Source of the DNA: CAXXOK01 sp964497495
GTDB taxonomy: Bacteria; Bacillota; Clostridia; Christensenellales; Aristaeellaceae
NCBI GenBank assembly: GCA_964497495.1
Contig: CAZCCZ010000029.1
Location: 1-40,659 of the forward strand
DNA: 40,659 nt
Reading direction: 5' to 3'
Part shown: positions 8,545 through 16,212 of the stretch, one piece after another
Numbering within the stretch: position 1 is the first letter of the stretch
Layout of the letters: each line of letters opens with the position of its first letter
Position numbers and translations under genes: made by a program
The notes under the pieces: model-generated
Told to the model about the DNA's origin: nothing
The model's database searches: none
The model's input: only the letters and a program-made list of their open reading frames with translations

Positions 8545-10472
8545 TCCTGATTTCCGTACAGAACGTACAAAAAAGCTTCGGCGTGCGCCAGGTGCTGCGC
8601 GACGTCACGTTCAGCCTGCAAAAAGGCGAAAAAATGGGGCTGATCGGCGTGAACGGCTGCGGTAAAACAACGCTGATGCGCATGTTGTACGGCGAAACGC
8701 AGCCCGACGGCGGCCAGATTCACAAAAATAAAGACCTGCGCATCGGTTATCTGGCGCAAACGGACGACATCGCCCTGTCCGACACAGTGCGGGGCGCGAT
8801 GCTGCGGGTGTTCGAGCCGGTCATCGCCGTGGAGAACCGCCTTCGCGAGCTGGAAAAGGAGCTTGCGCGCAACGCCGGGGACGAGGAGGCGACGCTTCGC
8901 CTTTCCGGCGAGTACCAACGGCTGACGGAAACGTTCACGCGCATGGAAGGCTACGCCTACGAAGGCGAAATCACCGGCGTGCTGTGCGGGCTGGGCATCG
9001 GCAAAGACATGTTCGACAGAGGCGTAGGCACCCTCTCCGGCGGCGAGCGCACGAGGCTTTCGTTGGCCAAGCTGCTGTTGCAGAAGCCGGACGTGCTGCT
9101 GATGGACGAGCCTACCAACCATCTGGATCTGGAAGCCATCGAATGGCTACAAAACTACCTGTGCGATTATAAAGGCTCGCTGATGGTCGTGAGCCACGAC
9201 CGGTATTTTCTGGATCACGTGTGCTCCACCATGGGCGAGATGCTGGGCGGGCGGATTTACAAGTTCACAGGCAACTACACCGAGTTCCAGAAAAAGCGCG
9301 CCGCGGAATTCGAAGCCCGCACGAAGGCCTACGACCTCCAACAGAAGGAGATCGAGCGGGAAAAAGCCATCATCGAGCGGTACCGCAGCTTCAACCGTGA
9401 AAAAAGCATCCGAGCCGCCGAAAGCCGGGAGAAACGGCTGGCCAAGATCGAGCGGCTGGAAAAGCCGGAGGAGGAAAGCCACGTGCGCTTTGCCTTCGAC
9501 GTTCGCCGCCGCATGGGCGAGGACGCGCTGGAGGTCAAGGGCATCGCCAAGAGCTTCGACAACCGCCCGGTGTTTGAAAACGTGAATTTCAGGCTGCGCG
9601 CGGGCGACCGCGTGGCGCTCATCGGCCCCAACGGAGTAGGCAAGAGCACGTTGTTCCGGATTTTAACGGGCAGGCTGGCACCGGACAAGGGCTCGGTGCG
9701 CTTCGGGGCCAACGTGGACATCGGCTATTACGACCAGCACCAGCAGGATCTAAACCCCGCCAACACCGTGCTGGACGAGGTGTGGAACGCATTCCCCACC
9801 ATGGAGCAGAGCCGGGTGCGCGGCGCGCTGGGCCTGTTCCTCTTTTCCGGCGACGACGTGTTCGAGCCGGTCTCCTCGCTTTCCGGCGGGGAACGGGGCC
9901 GCGTGGCGCTGACCAAGCTGATGCTGCGCAAGGACAATCTGCTGCTGATGGACGAGCCCACCAACCACCTGGACATGGACAGCCGCGAAGTATTGGAGGA
10001 CGCGCTGGCCGATTTTCCGGGCACCATACTGGCCATCAGCCACGACCGGTATTTTATCAACCGTTTCGCCGATCGCGTGATGGTGATGAACGAAGACGGA
10101 ATCACCGAATACCTGGGCGATTTCGACGCTTATCTGGAAAAGCGGGACCGGCCCGCGCCGCCGGACGCGCAGGCGGAAGCGGGCGCGACAAAAACGTCGC
10201 TCATCCGGGAACGCAAGCGCGACCGGCAGCAGGGTGCGCGGCTGCGGGAGCTGAAAGCCGCCGTGGAAAAGGCCGAGGAGGCCATCGTGAACAGCGAAAA
10301 GCGGCTGGCCGAACTGGAAACCCTGCTGTCCGCCCCCGAAACCTACGCCGACCCGGCGCGGACGGTGGAACTGACGCAGGCCTACAAACAGGCGCAGGCG
10401 GAGCAGGAAGCGCTGTACGACGCGCTGGAACAGGCGGAGGAAGCCCGCCGCGGGGCGGAAAACGAAGCCTGA
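8541..10472 (+). CDS. ABC-F family ATPase (ribosome-associated, YdiF/Uup type)
   Basis: A 643-residue soluble protein with two ABC ATPase domains and no membrane segments, the hallmark of the ABC-F class that acts on ribosomes. Domain 1 has Walker A GVNGCGKT at 36-43, the signature LSGGERTRLSLA and Walker B LLMDEPTNHLDL. Domain 2 has GPNGVGKST, LSGGERGRVALT and LLMDEPTNHLDM. A charged linker rich in Glu, Arg and Lys lies between them, and a C-terminal coiled coil of about 80 residues follows domain 2, as in YdiF/Uup-like members. The class includes translation factors and antibiotic-resistance proteins. Nothing here, such as a long resistance-type linker loop, allows a resistance role to be claimed. 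It is coupled by overlap to the upstream small protein, and the creatininase-family gene follows after 37 bases. Confidence 0.93.
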   Translation: MILISVQNVQKSFGVRQVLRDVTFSLQKGEKMGLIGVNGCGKTTLMRMLYGETQPDGGQIHKNKDLRIGYLAQTDDIALSDTVRGAMLRVFEPVIAVENRLRELEKELARNAGDEEATLRLSGEYQRLTETFTRMEGYAYEGEITGVLCGLGIGKDMFDRGVGTLSGGERTRLSLAKLLLQKPDVLLMDEPTNHLDLEAIEWLQNYLCDYKGSLMVVSHDRYFLDHVCSTMGEMLGGRIYKFTGNYTEFQKKRAAEFEARTKAYDLQQKEIEREKAIIERYRSFNREKSIRAAESREKRLAKIERLEKPEEESHVRFAFDVRRRMGEDALEVKGIAKSFDNRPVFENVNFRLRAGDRVALIGPNGVGKSTLFRILTGRLAPDKGSVRFGANVDIGYYDQHQQDLNPANTVLDEVWNAFPTMEQSRVRGALGLFLFSGDDVFEPVSSLSGGERGRVALTKLMLRKDNLLLMDEPTNHLDMDSREVLEDALADFPGTILAISHDRYFINRFADRVMVMNEDGITEYLGDFDAYLEKRDRPAPPDAQAEAGATKTSLIRERKRDRQQGARLRELKAAVEKAEEAIVNSEKRLAELETLLSAPETYADPARTVELTQAYKQAQAEQEALYDALEQAEEARRGAENEA

Positions 10473-10509
10473 TTTTCCCGATAAACAAACCGGAAAGAAG
10501 GAACCTTTC

Positions 10510-11331
10510 GTGCGTACGGTTCAAATGGAACTTTTGCGCCCCGAAGAACTGGCGGAGGAGCGGAAGCGCATCTCCCTCGTGTACCTTCCGATGGGCCCGG
10601 TGGAATGGCACAGCTACCACATGCCCGTGGGCACCGACGCGCTTAACGCGCAGGAACACGCCCGCCGGGTCGCGCTGAAAACCGGCGGCGTGGTGGCCCC
10701 CACGCTTTTCATCGGCACCGAGACCACCGCCAACCCGCAGATTATGGAAAATCTGGGCGTCTCGCAGGCAGAAGGCGGCTACATTACCGGGATCGACTTT
10801 CCCGCCAACGTCATCCCCAGCCTTTACTTCCGGGAGGAAGTCTTCGCAACGGTCGTACGCGAGGAACTGCGGCTACTGGCGGGCATGGGCTACCGAATGA
10901 TCGTGATCGTCAACGGGCACGGCGCGCGCGGGCAGGTGAGCACCCTTCGCCGTCTGTGCGGCGAAGCGAGCCACGACCTGGGCGTTCGCTGCGTGTTTCC
11001 GGAGTTCGACGGCAAGCGTATCGGCAGGATCGTCCGGCGGGAGAAAATGAGCCCGGGCCACGCGGACAGGCACGAGACCTCGCTGATGATGGCCATCACC
11101 GATTCCGTCGCGCTGGACAGGCTGCCGGAACGTTCCGTCCCCCTGCACAGCGCGGATTTCGGCATCGCCAGCGGCAGCCAGTTCATGGGCCGCGCACCCA
11201 AAGACGGCGTGGTTCCGGACGACCCTCGGGATTCCACCGCGGAACTGGGCGAGGCCATGCTGGCGGCCGACACCGACGACCTGGCCGAGTACGTACTCGC
11301 CCTCTACCGGGAACTGGAGAAGAAGCAATAA
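10510..11331 (+). CDS. Creatininase-family amidohydrolase
   Basis: A 273-residue cytosolic metal-dependent amidohydrolase of the creatininase/MftE/FAPy-deformylase type. The metal-binding blocks are present: GPVEWHSYHMPVGTD near residues 29-43 (Glu, His, Asp), the central VNGHGARG motif, and the GHADRHETS block with the final Glu. The start is GTG at 10510, preceded by GAAGGAA at about 8 bases. It follows the ABC-F gene closely and may share its transcript. The family covers creatinine, N-formyl and other cyclic amide substrates, and the true substrate cannot be told from sequence alone. The gene ends 5 bases from the convergent DUF5131 gene with no room for a separate terminator. Confidence 0.88.
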   Translation: MRTVQMELLRPEELAEERKRISLVYLPMGPVEWHSYHMPVGTDALNAQEHARRVALKTGGVVAPTLFIGTETTANPQIMENLGVSQAEGGYITGIDFPANVIPSLYFREEVFATVVREELRLLAGMGYRMIVIVNGHGARGQVSTLRRLCGEASHDLGVRCVFPEFDGKRIGRIVRREKMSPGHADRHETSLMMAITDSVALDRLPERSVPLHSADFGIASGSQFMGRAPKDGVVPDDPRDSTAELGEAMLAADTDDLAEYVLALYRELEKKQ

Positions 11332-11336
11332 AGCGC

Positions 11337-12065
11337 CTATCCGCGCATACCCGGCCCCAGCGACAGGCCCGATTTGCGCGCCTGCGAAAACTGGAGTCTG
11401 CGCGGGATACGGTATATTTTTCCGTCCTTCTCGAAACGCGCGCCCGTCTGCTTGAACCAGAACGGCACGCCCGCGGCCTCGCACTGGCGGCGCACGCCCA
11501 GCGCCCACTCGTAACGCATCAGGCGCGCGGTTTCTCCGCTTTCGCCGCCCGCCACCACCTGCCGGATCTTCGGCCCAAGCCAGGGCGAAAAATCGACGGC
11601 TTCCAGCATCGGCTCGCAGACGATCACCCTGTCCTTCACCGGGAGGCTCAGAAAGAAGGGCAGGCGTTCGTTCGCCGCGGCCTGGTTTTCGCACGTCACG
11701 CCGATGGACACGTTGGGGTACCCGTCGCCCCAGTCTTCCGGCAGTCGCTCGCGGAAGCGCAGGATACGCTTGGTGATGAAAAAGAACGAAAGGTCGGCGC
11801 GCTCCCGCATCATGCGCCACGCCTCGGCGCGCCACTCGTCCGCCTCGTCCAGAAAAAAGTCCGAGGTGAAGCAGGTGAACACGTCGTCCGGCCCCTTGAG
11901 CTTGTAGCTTCCGTCCCTCAGGCGGCGCACGGGCAGGTCGAAGGCGGCGTTCTTACGCACGGCGCTGGCGTCCAGCTCGTATTTCGCGTCCCTGCGGTAG
12001 ACGTAGCAGTTCAAACAGCCTGGGCTGTACTTGCGGCATCCGTGCCACGGGTTCCACTCCGCCAT
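11337..12065 (-). CDS. DUF5131 (phage Gp37/Gp68-like) protein with radical-SAM-like Cys motif
   Basis: A 242-residue protein beginning MAEWNPWHGCRKYSPGCLNC. The Cys pattern C-x6-C-x2-C followed by Tyr is the signature of the Gp37/Gp68 family, first named from mycobacteriophages. The motif resembles an iron-sulfur cluster site of radical-SAM type, but the function is not established. Later blocks (FFITKR, IGVTCEN, VCEPMLE and VAGGESG) are also family-like. The ATG at 12065 is chosen over an upstream in-frame ATG because GGGAGG (12075-12080) is correctly spaced and the conserved N-terminus starts here. Its own TATAAT promoter lies just upstream. No phage genes surround it, so this looks like a chromosomal copy. 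Confidence 0.85.
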   Translation of the reverse strand: MAEWNPWHGCRKYSPGCLNCYVYRRDAKYELDASAVRKNAAFDLPVRRLRDGSYKLKGPDDVFTCFTSDFFLDEADEWRAEAWRMMRERADLSFFFITKRILRFRERLPEDWGDGYPNVSIGVTCENQAAANERLPFFLSLPVKDRVIVCEPMLEAVDFSPWLGPKIRQVVAGGESGETARLMRYEWALGVRRQCEAAGVPFWFKQTGARFEKDGKIYRIPRRLQFSQARKSGLSLGPGMRG

Positions 12066-12098
12066 GCGTGTGCGCCTCCCTTCCGTCCGGGTGGTCCC

Positions 12099-12104
12099 AT
12101 TATA
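12099..12104 (-). promoter_or_regulatory. -10 element for the DUF5131 gene
   Basis: A perfect TATAAT on the minus strand, 33 bases before the start codon. The -35 region is weak (nothing close to TTGACA at 16-18 bases). Confidence 0.5.
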
Positions 12105-12155
12105 GCGCTTCATGCCCCGGCAAGCCAGTTTTTACACGAAATTCCGGCGCGAACG

Positions 12156-12184
12156 TTGCAAAAACCGCCCCGTTTTGCTACACT
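12156..12184 (+). promoter_or_regulatory. Sigma-A promoter of the thioredoxin-reductase-like gene
   Basis: TTGCAA (12156-12161), a 17-base spacer, then TACACT (12179-12184). The ATG follows at 12232. Confidence 0.7.
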
Positions 12185-12231
12185 TTAGCAGGAAAGGGTT
12201 GCCGCCGAACGCGCGGCTGAAGGAATATAAT

Positions 12232-13086
12232 ATGGTTGATATCGCGATCGTCGGAAAAGGCCCCGCAGGGCTGAGCTGCGCCATCACGGCGCGCATGCGC
12301 GGGCTCAGCGCCCTGCTGGTGGGCCCGGCCCACAACGGAAGCTGGCTGGCCCGCACGGAGGAGATCGGAAATTATCCGGGGTTGCCGAAGGTGTCCGGCG
12401 CCAAACTGCTGGAAGCCTTCGCCGCGCAGGCGGCTGAGATGGGCGCCGAAACGCGGGACGGGCTCGTACGCCAGATCCTTCCCTCGGACAACGGCTTCAT
12501 GATGCTGGTGGAGAGCGACGTGGTGGACGTGAAAACCGTCGTGCTCGCCATGGGCGCGGCGCGCCCGCAACTGCTGGCCGGGGAAGAAGAGTTGGTGGGC
12601 ATGGGCGTAAGCTATTGCGCCACCTGCGACGGGATGCTTTACCGCGGCAAGCGGCTGGCGGTGCTCTCCTCCTCGGACGAGGGCGCGGAAGAAACGCTGT
12701 TTCTTCAAAGGCTCGCCGCCTCCGTGGACTACTACGCGCTGAAAAAGCACGAGGCCGCCATGCTGCCCGCGAGCGTGGCCCGGATCGGGGAAACGCCCGT
12801 GGGGCTGGCGCGCACGGCGGAAGGCTTGTGCGTGAAAACGAAGGAAGCCGCGCGCTGCTACGACGGGGTGTTCATTTTCCGAGGCGCCGTGTCGCTGGGT
12901 ACGCTTCTGCCGGAGCTGGCGGTGGACGGCAGCTTCATCCCCGTGGACAGGGGCATGCGCACCAACGTGCCGGGCGTGTTCGCCGCGGGGGATTGCACCG
13001 GCAAGCCCCTGCAGGTGGCCAAGGCCGTTGGGGAAGGCAACGTGGCGGCCATCTCCGCCGCGGAATACATCGCGGCCAAAGGATGA
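12232..13086 (+). CDS. Thioredoxin-reductase-like flavoprotein with degenerate NADPH site
   Basis: A 284-residue protein of the low-molecular-weight thioredoxin reductase fold. The FAD domain is intact: the DIAIVGKGPAGLSCA dinucleotide motif at 3-17, EEIGNYPG at 43-50, and the C-terminal VFAAGDCTG block. The redox-active pair CATC (129-132) is also present. The second nucleotide-binding domain (about 139-240) is abnormal. Where NADPH-dependent enzymes have GGGxSA, this protein reads VLSSSDEGAEE, and the following HRR-type phosphate-binding block reads YALKKHE. Family members lacking these sites are known to use other donors (the ferredoxin-linked FFTR) or to be orphan reductases (DDOR), so NADPH use is doubtful. 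The ATG at 12232 has AAGGA seven bases upstream. The frame extends upstream without homology. No thioredoxin gene is adjacent. Confidence 0.85.
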   Translation: MVDIAIVGKGPAGLSCAITARMRGLSALLVGPAHNGSWLARTEEIGNYPGLPKVSGAKLLEAFAAQAAEMGAETRDGLVRQILPSDNGFMMLVESDVVDVKTVVLAMGAARPQLLAGEEELVGMGVSYCATCDGMLYRGKRLAVLSSSDEGAEETLFLQRLAASVDYYALKKHEAAMLPASVARIGETPVGLARTAEGLCVKTKEAARCYDGVFIFRGAVSLGTLLPELAVDGSFIPVDRGMRTNVPGVFAAGDCTGKPLQVAKAVGEGNVAAISAAEYIAAKG

Positions 13087-13166
13087 AAACCGCGCGCGGA
13101 AACGTACTATAGGCAGGATATCGGGATTGAAGCGGCGCGCGCCGCCGCAGATTGGGGAGGCATACC

Positions 13167-14204
13167 ATGAAAAAGCTTTTGAAAACGGTGGCCTGGTTGA
13201 CGGCGCTGTGCATGCTGACGGGGGGCCTCGCCTTCGCGGGGGCCGCGCAGGCGGAGGTTTCCGGCTTCGAGGCGCTTCAGCCGCTGATGGATCTGGTGGC
13301 CAGCGCCGCCCTCACCGCGGGCGACGAGCCGGAAGTGATCGGCAACGAGGAAACGACGCTGAGCAGCGCGTTCATCTCCGCATTCTTTAACAACGGCCTC
13401 GCGGCGGACGCGTCGCTGGGCATCACGGAGAACCTTTTTACCGACACAGCCGGGCAATCCGCGCTGTTGGGCCGCTACTTCTCCGCTTCGCTGCCCACGC
13501 TGGAAACCATCGTGAAAACGGAGCCCATCAACGGCTACATCGGCTTCGAGCCGGTCACCGCCACCGCGGGGGACGACAGCGGCGTGCAGCTCGTGGGCGA
13601 AATCTACTGGGGCGCCAAGCCCATGCGGGACATGGCGGAGGCGGATTACCGCGACATCCAGTGGCAGGACCGCGCCGTGTTCAGCTTCCGCGAGGACGCG
13701 ACCGCCGCCAACGGCTACCGGCTTACCGGGTTTTCCGTCGGTTCGGAACTGAACATGGAAGACGCCATGCAGACCTATACCGAAACGATCCTTATGGAAT
13801 ATATCAACACCAGACTGGGCTTTTCCATCCTCTACCCCAGCGCATTCACCGACGATATGCTGACCGAGGACGACGCGGGCGTATCCGCCGCCCTGCCGGA
13901 CGGAAGCGTGAGCTTCTTCGTCAAGCGCGCGGACAACTCCACCAGCTCCAACCTGGCGGACTACATCAACGTGATCGCCAACGGCATCCCGGGCGCGAAG
14001 TCCACGCTGAACGAGACGTTCAACCAGGGCTGCGTCACCTACGATACCGAGGAAGGCTATACGGTCTTCGACGTCTACGTCGTCACCGACAAGTACATCT
14101 ACCAGGCGGAGCTTTCCTACCGCAAAGACCTGGCTTCCACCTACAGCATGTACACGTCGTATCTGGAAAATTCGTTCGCAATCAACGCCGTCAGCGTGGG
14201 TTAA
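13167..14204 (+). CDS. Secreted protein of unknown function
   Basis: A 345-residue protein with a typical signal peptide (MKKLLKTVAWLTALCMLTGG, cleavage after about residue 30 in the GAAQAEV region) and no other membrane span or wall-anchor motif. The mature part is Asp/Glu/Thr-rich and ends in a segment (residues about 215-345) that resembles a small lipoprotein/PsbP-like beta fold: GFSILYPSAFTDDM, later YIYQAELSYRK and a final YTSYLENSF. No family was firmly recognised. GGGGAGG (13154-13160) precedes the ATG at 13167. The next gene, another secreted protein, follows after 25 bases, and the two probably form one unit, perhaps with the flavoprotein gene upstream. Confidence 0.75.
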   Translation: MKKLLKTVAWLTALCMLTGGLAFAGAAQAEVSGFEALQPLMDLVASAALTAGDEPEVIGNEETTLSSAFISAFFNNGLAADASLGITENLFTDTAGQSALLGRYFSASLPTLETIVKTEPINGYIGFEPVTATAGDDSGVQLVGEIYWGAKPMRDMAEADYRDIQWQDRAVFSFREDATAANGYRLTGFSVGSELNMEDAMQTYTETILMEYINTRLGFSILYPSAFTDDMLTEDDAGVSAALPDGSVSFFVKRADNSTSSNLADYINVIANGIPGAKSTLNETFNQGCVTYDTEEGYTVFDVYVVTDKYIYQAELSYRKDLASTYSMYTSYLENSFAINAVSVG

Positions 14205-14229
14205 GCCCGCGCCGCAGGGGGAAACGCCC

Positions 14230-15015
14230 GTGAAACGCCTGTTATGTCTGCTTGCGGCGTTGCTGATGGCAACGCCCGCCGCGCTTGCGCAGAGCGCCGT
14301 GGAGACGCAGCCGCTGAGCGGGGAAATCGATTTTCCGGCGGGGGCGGACGCCGCCTCCGCCGCTTATTCGTTCCGCTACGCCTGTCCGCAGTTTGAGGCG
14401 CAAACCGATGCGGACAAGGCGATTAACGCCTACTTCGCCTCGGTGGCGGCCGACATGGCCGCCGCCGCGCCCGGGGCGGCGGCGGCCGCGGGCGGCCTGC
14501 CCGCGGCGGGTTCCCCCGCCTACTACACGCAGGTGGATTACCGCGTTACCGCCAACACGGACGATTTTCTGAGCGTTCTCCTGACCAGCCGGCAATACCT
14601 GGGCAATACGGAAACGGAAAACTGGACCGCCGCGGTGTTCGCCCGCGACGGCGTGTACGCGGGGCAGCCGGTATCGCTCTCGCAGGCCATGGGGCTGGAG
14701 CAGGACGCGGCGGCAGACGGCGGGAGCTACGCCTCCGGGCTGGTATACGGGCTGGTATGGCAGATCATCGGTGAGCAGCAGGCTTCGCTTGCGAGGAATT
14801 ATTATCCGGAGCTCACATTTGCGGCGCTGGAAAGCGCGTTCTCCCCGGAAAGCGACTTCTATCTGGACGGGGACGGCAATTTCGTCTTCTTCATCCAGTC
14901 CGGCGAAGTGGCCGGCGAGGTGGAAGGCATCCTCACCTATCCGTTCTCCTTGGCGGAACTCCTGAGCGCCGTCCGGGACGCGCCTACGGCCGGGCCTTCC
15001 GGGGGCGAGGGTTGA
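14230..15015 (+). CDS. Secreted DUF3298 (RsiV-like) domain protein
   Basis: A 261-residue exported protein starting at GTG 14230 (GGGGG ribosome site upstream), with a signal peptide ending near ALAQ (residue 21). The C-terminal half carries the DUF3298 pattern also found at the end of anti-sigma factor RsiV: FYLDGDGNFVFF followed by an Ile/Val-rich strand and YPFSLAEL. The N-terminal half (from about residue 55) resembles the partner DUF4163 region, interrupted by an Ala/Gly-rich run near residues 78-95. There is no cytoplasmic domain or membrane helix, so it is not itself an anti-sigma factor. Its role, perhaps ligand or lysozyme-like sensing or binding, is unknown. Confidence 0.75.
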   Translation: MKRLLCLLAALLMATPAALAQSAVETQPLSGEIDFPAGADAASAAYSFRYACPQFEAQTDADKAINAYFASVAADMAAAAPGAAAAAGGLPAAGSPAYYTQVDYRVTANTDDFLSVLLTSRQYLGNTETENWTAAVFARDGVYAGQPVSLSQAMGLEQDAAADGGSYASGLVYGLVWQIIGEQQASLARNYYPELTFAALESAFSPESDFYLDGDGNFVFFIQSGEVAGEVEGILTYPFSLAELLSAVRDAPTAGPSGGEG

Positions 15016-15043
15016 ACGCGCCGGAAAAAATCGCCTTCGCCTA

Positions 15044-15072
15044 TTGCCAAACCCGGCAAAGGGTGATAAAAT
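15044..15072 (+). promoter_or_regulatory. Sigma-A promoter of rpmB
   Basis: TTGCCA (15044-15049), a 17-base spacer, TAAAAT (15067-15072), about 48 bases before the rpmB ATG. Confidence 0.7.
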
Positions 15073-15119
15073 AGACAAGCTGTGATCGAATACCGGTCTC
15101 CCGTTAGGAGGTGTAGCAA

Positions 15120-15347
15120 ATGGGCAAATTTTGCGAGGTTTGTGAAAAGGGAACGCTGAACGGCAATAACGTCAGCCACGCCAATAATAAAACGCATCGT
15201 ATCTGGGCGCCGAACGTGCAGAACGTGCGCGTGGAAATTGACGGCCAGGTAAAGCGCATGAACGTGTGCACCCGCTGCCTGCGCAGCGGCAAGGTGAAGC
15301 GCGCGCTGCCCGCCTCCCACGGCGGAGAAACGACCGCCGAGGCCTGA
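15120..15347 (+). CDS. rpmB: 50S ribosomal protein L28 (bL28), zinc-binding type
   Basis: A structural protein of the large ribosomal subunit, 75 residues. It begins MGKFCEVCEKG and contains GNNVSHANNKTHRIW, the diagnostic L28 motif. Two CxxC pairs (CEVC near the start and CTRC at about 51-54) mark the zinc-binding C+ form found in many Firmicutes. AGGAGG precedes the ATG. The gene stands alone with its own promoter and a downstream terminator. Confidence 0.96.
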   Translation: MGKFCEVCEKGTLNGNNVSHANNKTHRIWAPNVQNVRVEIDGQVKRMNVCTRCLRSGKVKRALPASHGGETTAEA

Positions 15348-15374
15348 TTTTCGGGGTCGTACGGAAATTAAAAC

Positions 15375-15403
15375 AGGGCGTGCCGAAAGGCGACGCCCTT
15401 TTT
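15375..15403 (+). terminator. Bidirectional terminator between rpmB and tatD
   Basis: AGGGCGT (15375-15381) pairs with ACGCCCT (15393-15399), with further pairing around a GAAA loop, followed by five Ts. On the other strand the hairpin is followed by TGTTTTAA, so it may also serve the convergent tatD gene. Confidence 0.85.
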
Positions 15404-15426
15404 AGTTACTCTTTTCGTCAGCGGTT

Positions 15427-16212
15427 TTACCGTAGCGGCGGGATGCCGTACAACCTTTCCACGTTCCGCGTCGTCCGTTCGGCTAGTTCTTCCAACGGTA
15501 CGCCTTTCAGCTCCGCCACCTTTTGCGCCACGTAGCGCACGTTGCCGGGCTCGTTGCGGCAGCCCCGCACAGGTTCCGGGGCCAGGTAGGGGCTGTCCGT
15601 TTCCACCAGAATGCGGTCGAGGGGCACCGCCATCGCGGCTTCCTGCAGGCGGCGCGCGTTCTTGAAGGTCACGGAACCTGAAAACGAGATATAAAAGCCC
15701 ATGTCCAGATACTCCCGCGCGCTCTCCGCGCTGCCGGTATAACAATGCAGCACGCCTGCGGGCAGGCGGCCGCCGCGCGCGCGGAATATGTCCGTCACGT
15801 CCCCATGCGCGTCCCGCACGTGGAACACGGCGGGCACGCCCGTGCGGTACGCGAAATCAAGCTGCCGCTCGAAAGCCTCCCGCTGGGCCTCGCGCGGGGA
15901 AAAATCGTAGAAATAGTCCAGCCCGATCTCCCCCACGCCCACGATGCGCGGCCTCTGAAGCAACGCTTCCAGCGCGGCAAGCGTACGGTCGTCAAAGTCC
16001 TTCGCCTCGTGCGGGTGCACGCCCACCACCCCGTACACGTTGGGGTGCGCGCCCGCGAGCTCGGCGATCCGCCCGCTGCTTTCCACGTCGCTGCCCGCCA
16101 GAATGCAGCGCGAAACGCCAGCCGCCTCCATACGGGCCAGCACGGCCTCCACCTCGCCCGCGAAGCGCTCGTCCTCCAGGTGGCAATGGGAATCGAACAG
16201 CGCCGCGCTCAT
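15427..16212 (-). CDS. tatD: TatD-family metal-dependent deoxyribonuclease
   Basis: A 261-residue amidohydrolase-fold nuclease (YcfH/YabD type). The metal ligands are visible: DSHCHLED near residues 7-14, VGEIGLDYF (bridging Glu), the VFHVRDA His, VLHCYTG and VETDSPYL. The length is typical. The start overlaps the metG stop by four bases (ATGA), and the metG-tatD order is common in Firmicutes. Family roles include 3'-5' exonuclease activity and RNA or DNA quality control. The physiological substrate is not settled. Confidence 0.94.
   Translation of the reverse strand: MSAALFDSHCHLEDERFAGEVEAVLARMEAAGVSRCILAGSDVESSGRIAELAGAHPNVYGVVGVHPHEAKDFDDRTLAALEALLQRPRIVGVGEIGLDYFYDFSPREAQREAFERQLDFAYRTGVPAVFHVRDAHGDVTDIFRARGGRLPAGVLHCYTGSAESAREYLDMGFYISFSGSVTFKNARRLQEAAMAVPLDRILVETDSPYLAPEPVRGCRNEPGNVRYVAQKVAELKGVPLEELAERTTRNVERLYGIPPLR

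Noticed and set aside
8541..10472. Antibiotic-resistance role of the ABC-F protein
   Set aside because: The linker shows no long resistance-type extension and the subfamily looks like housekeeping YdiF/Uup; sequence alone cannot support resistance.
11337..12065. Prophage remnant around the DUF5131 gene
   Set aside because: Neighbours are ordinary chromosomal genes with no integrase, attachment repeats or phage structural genes.
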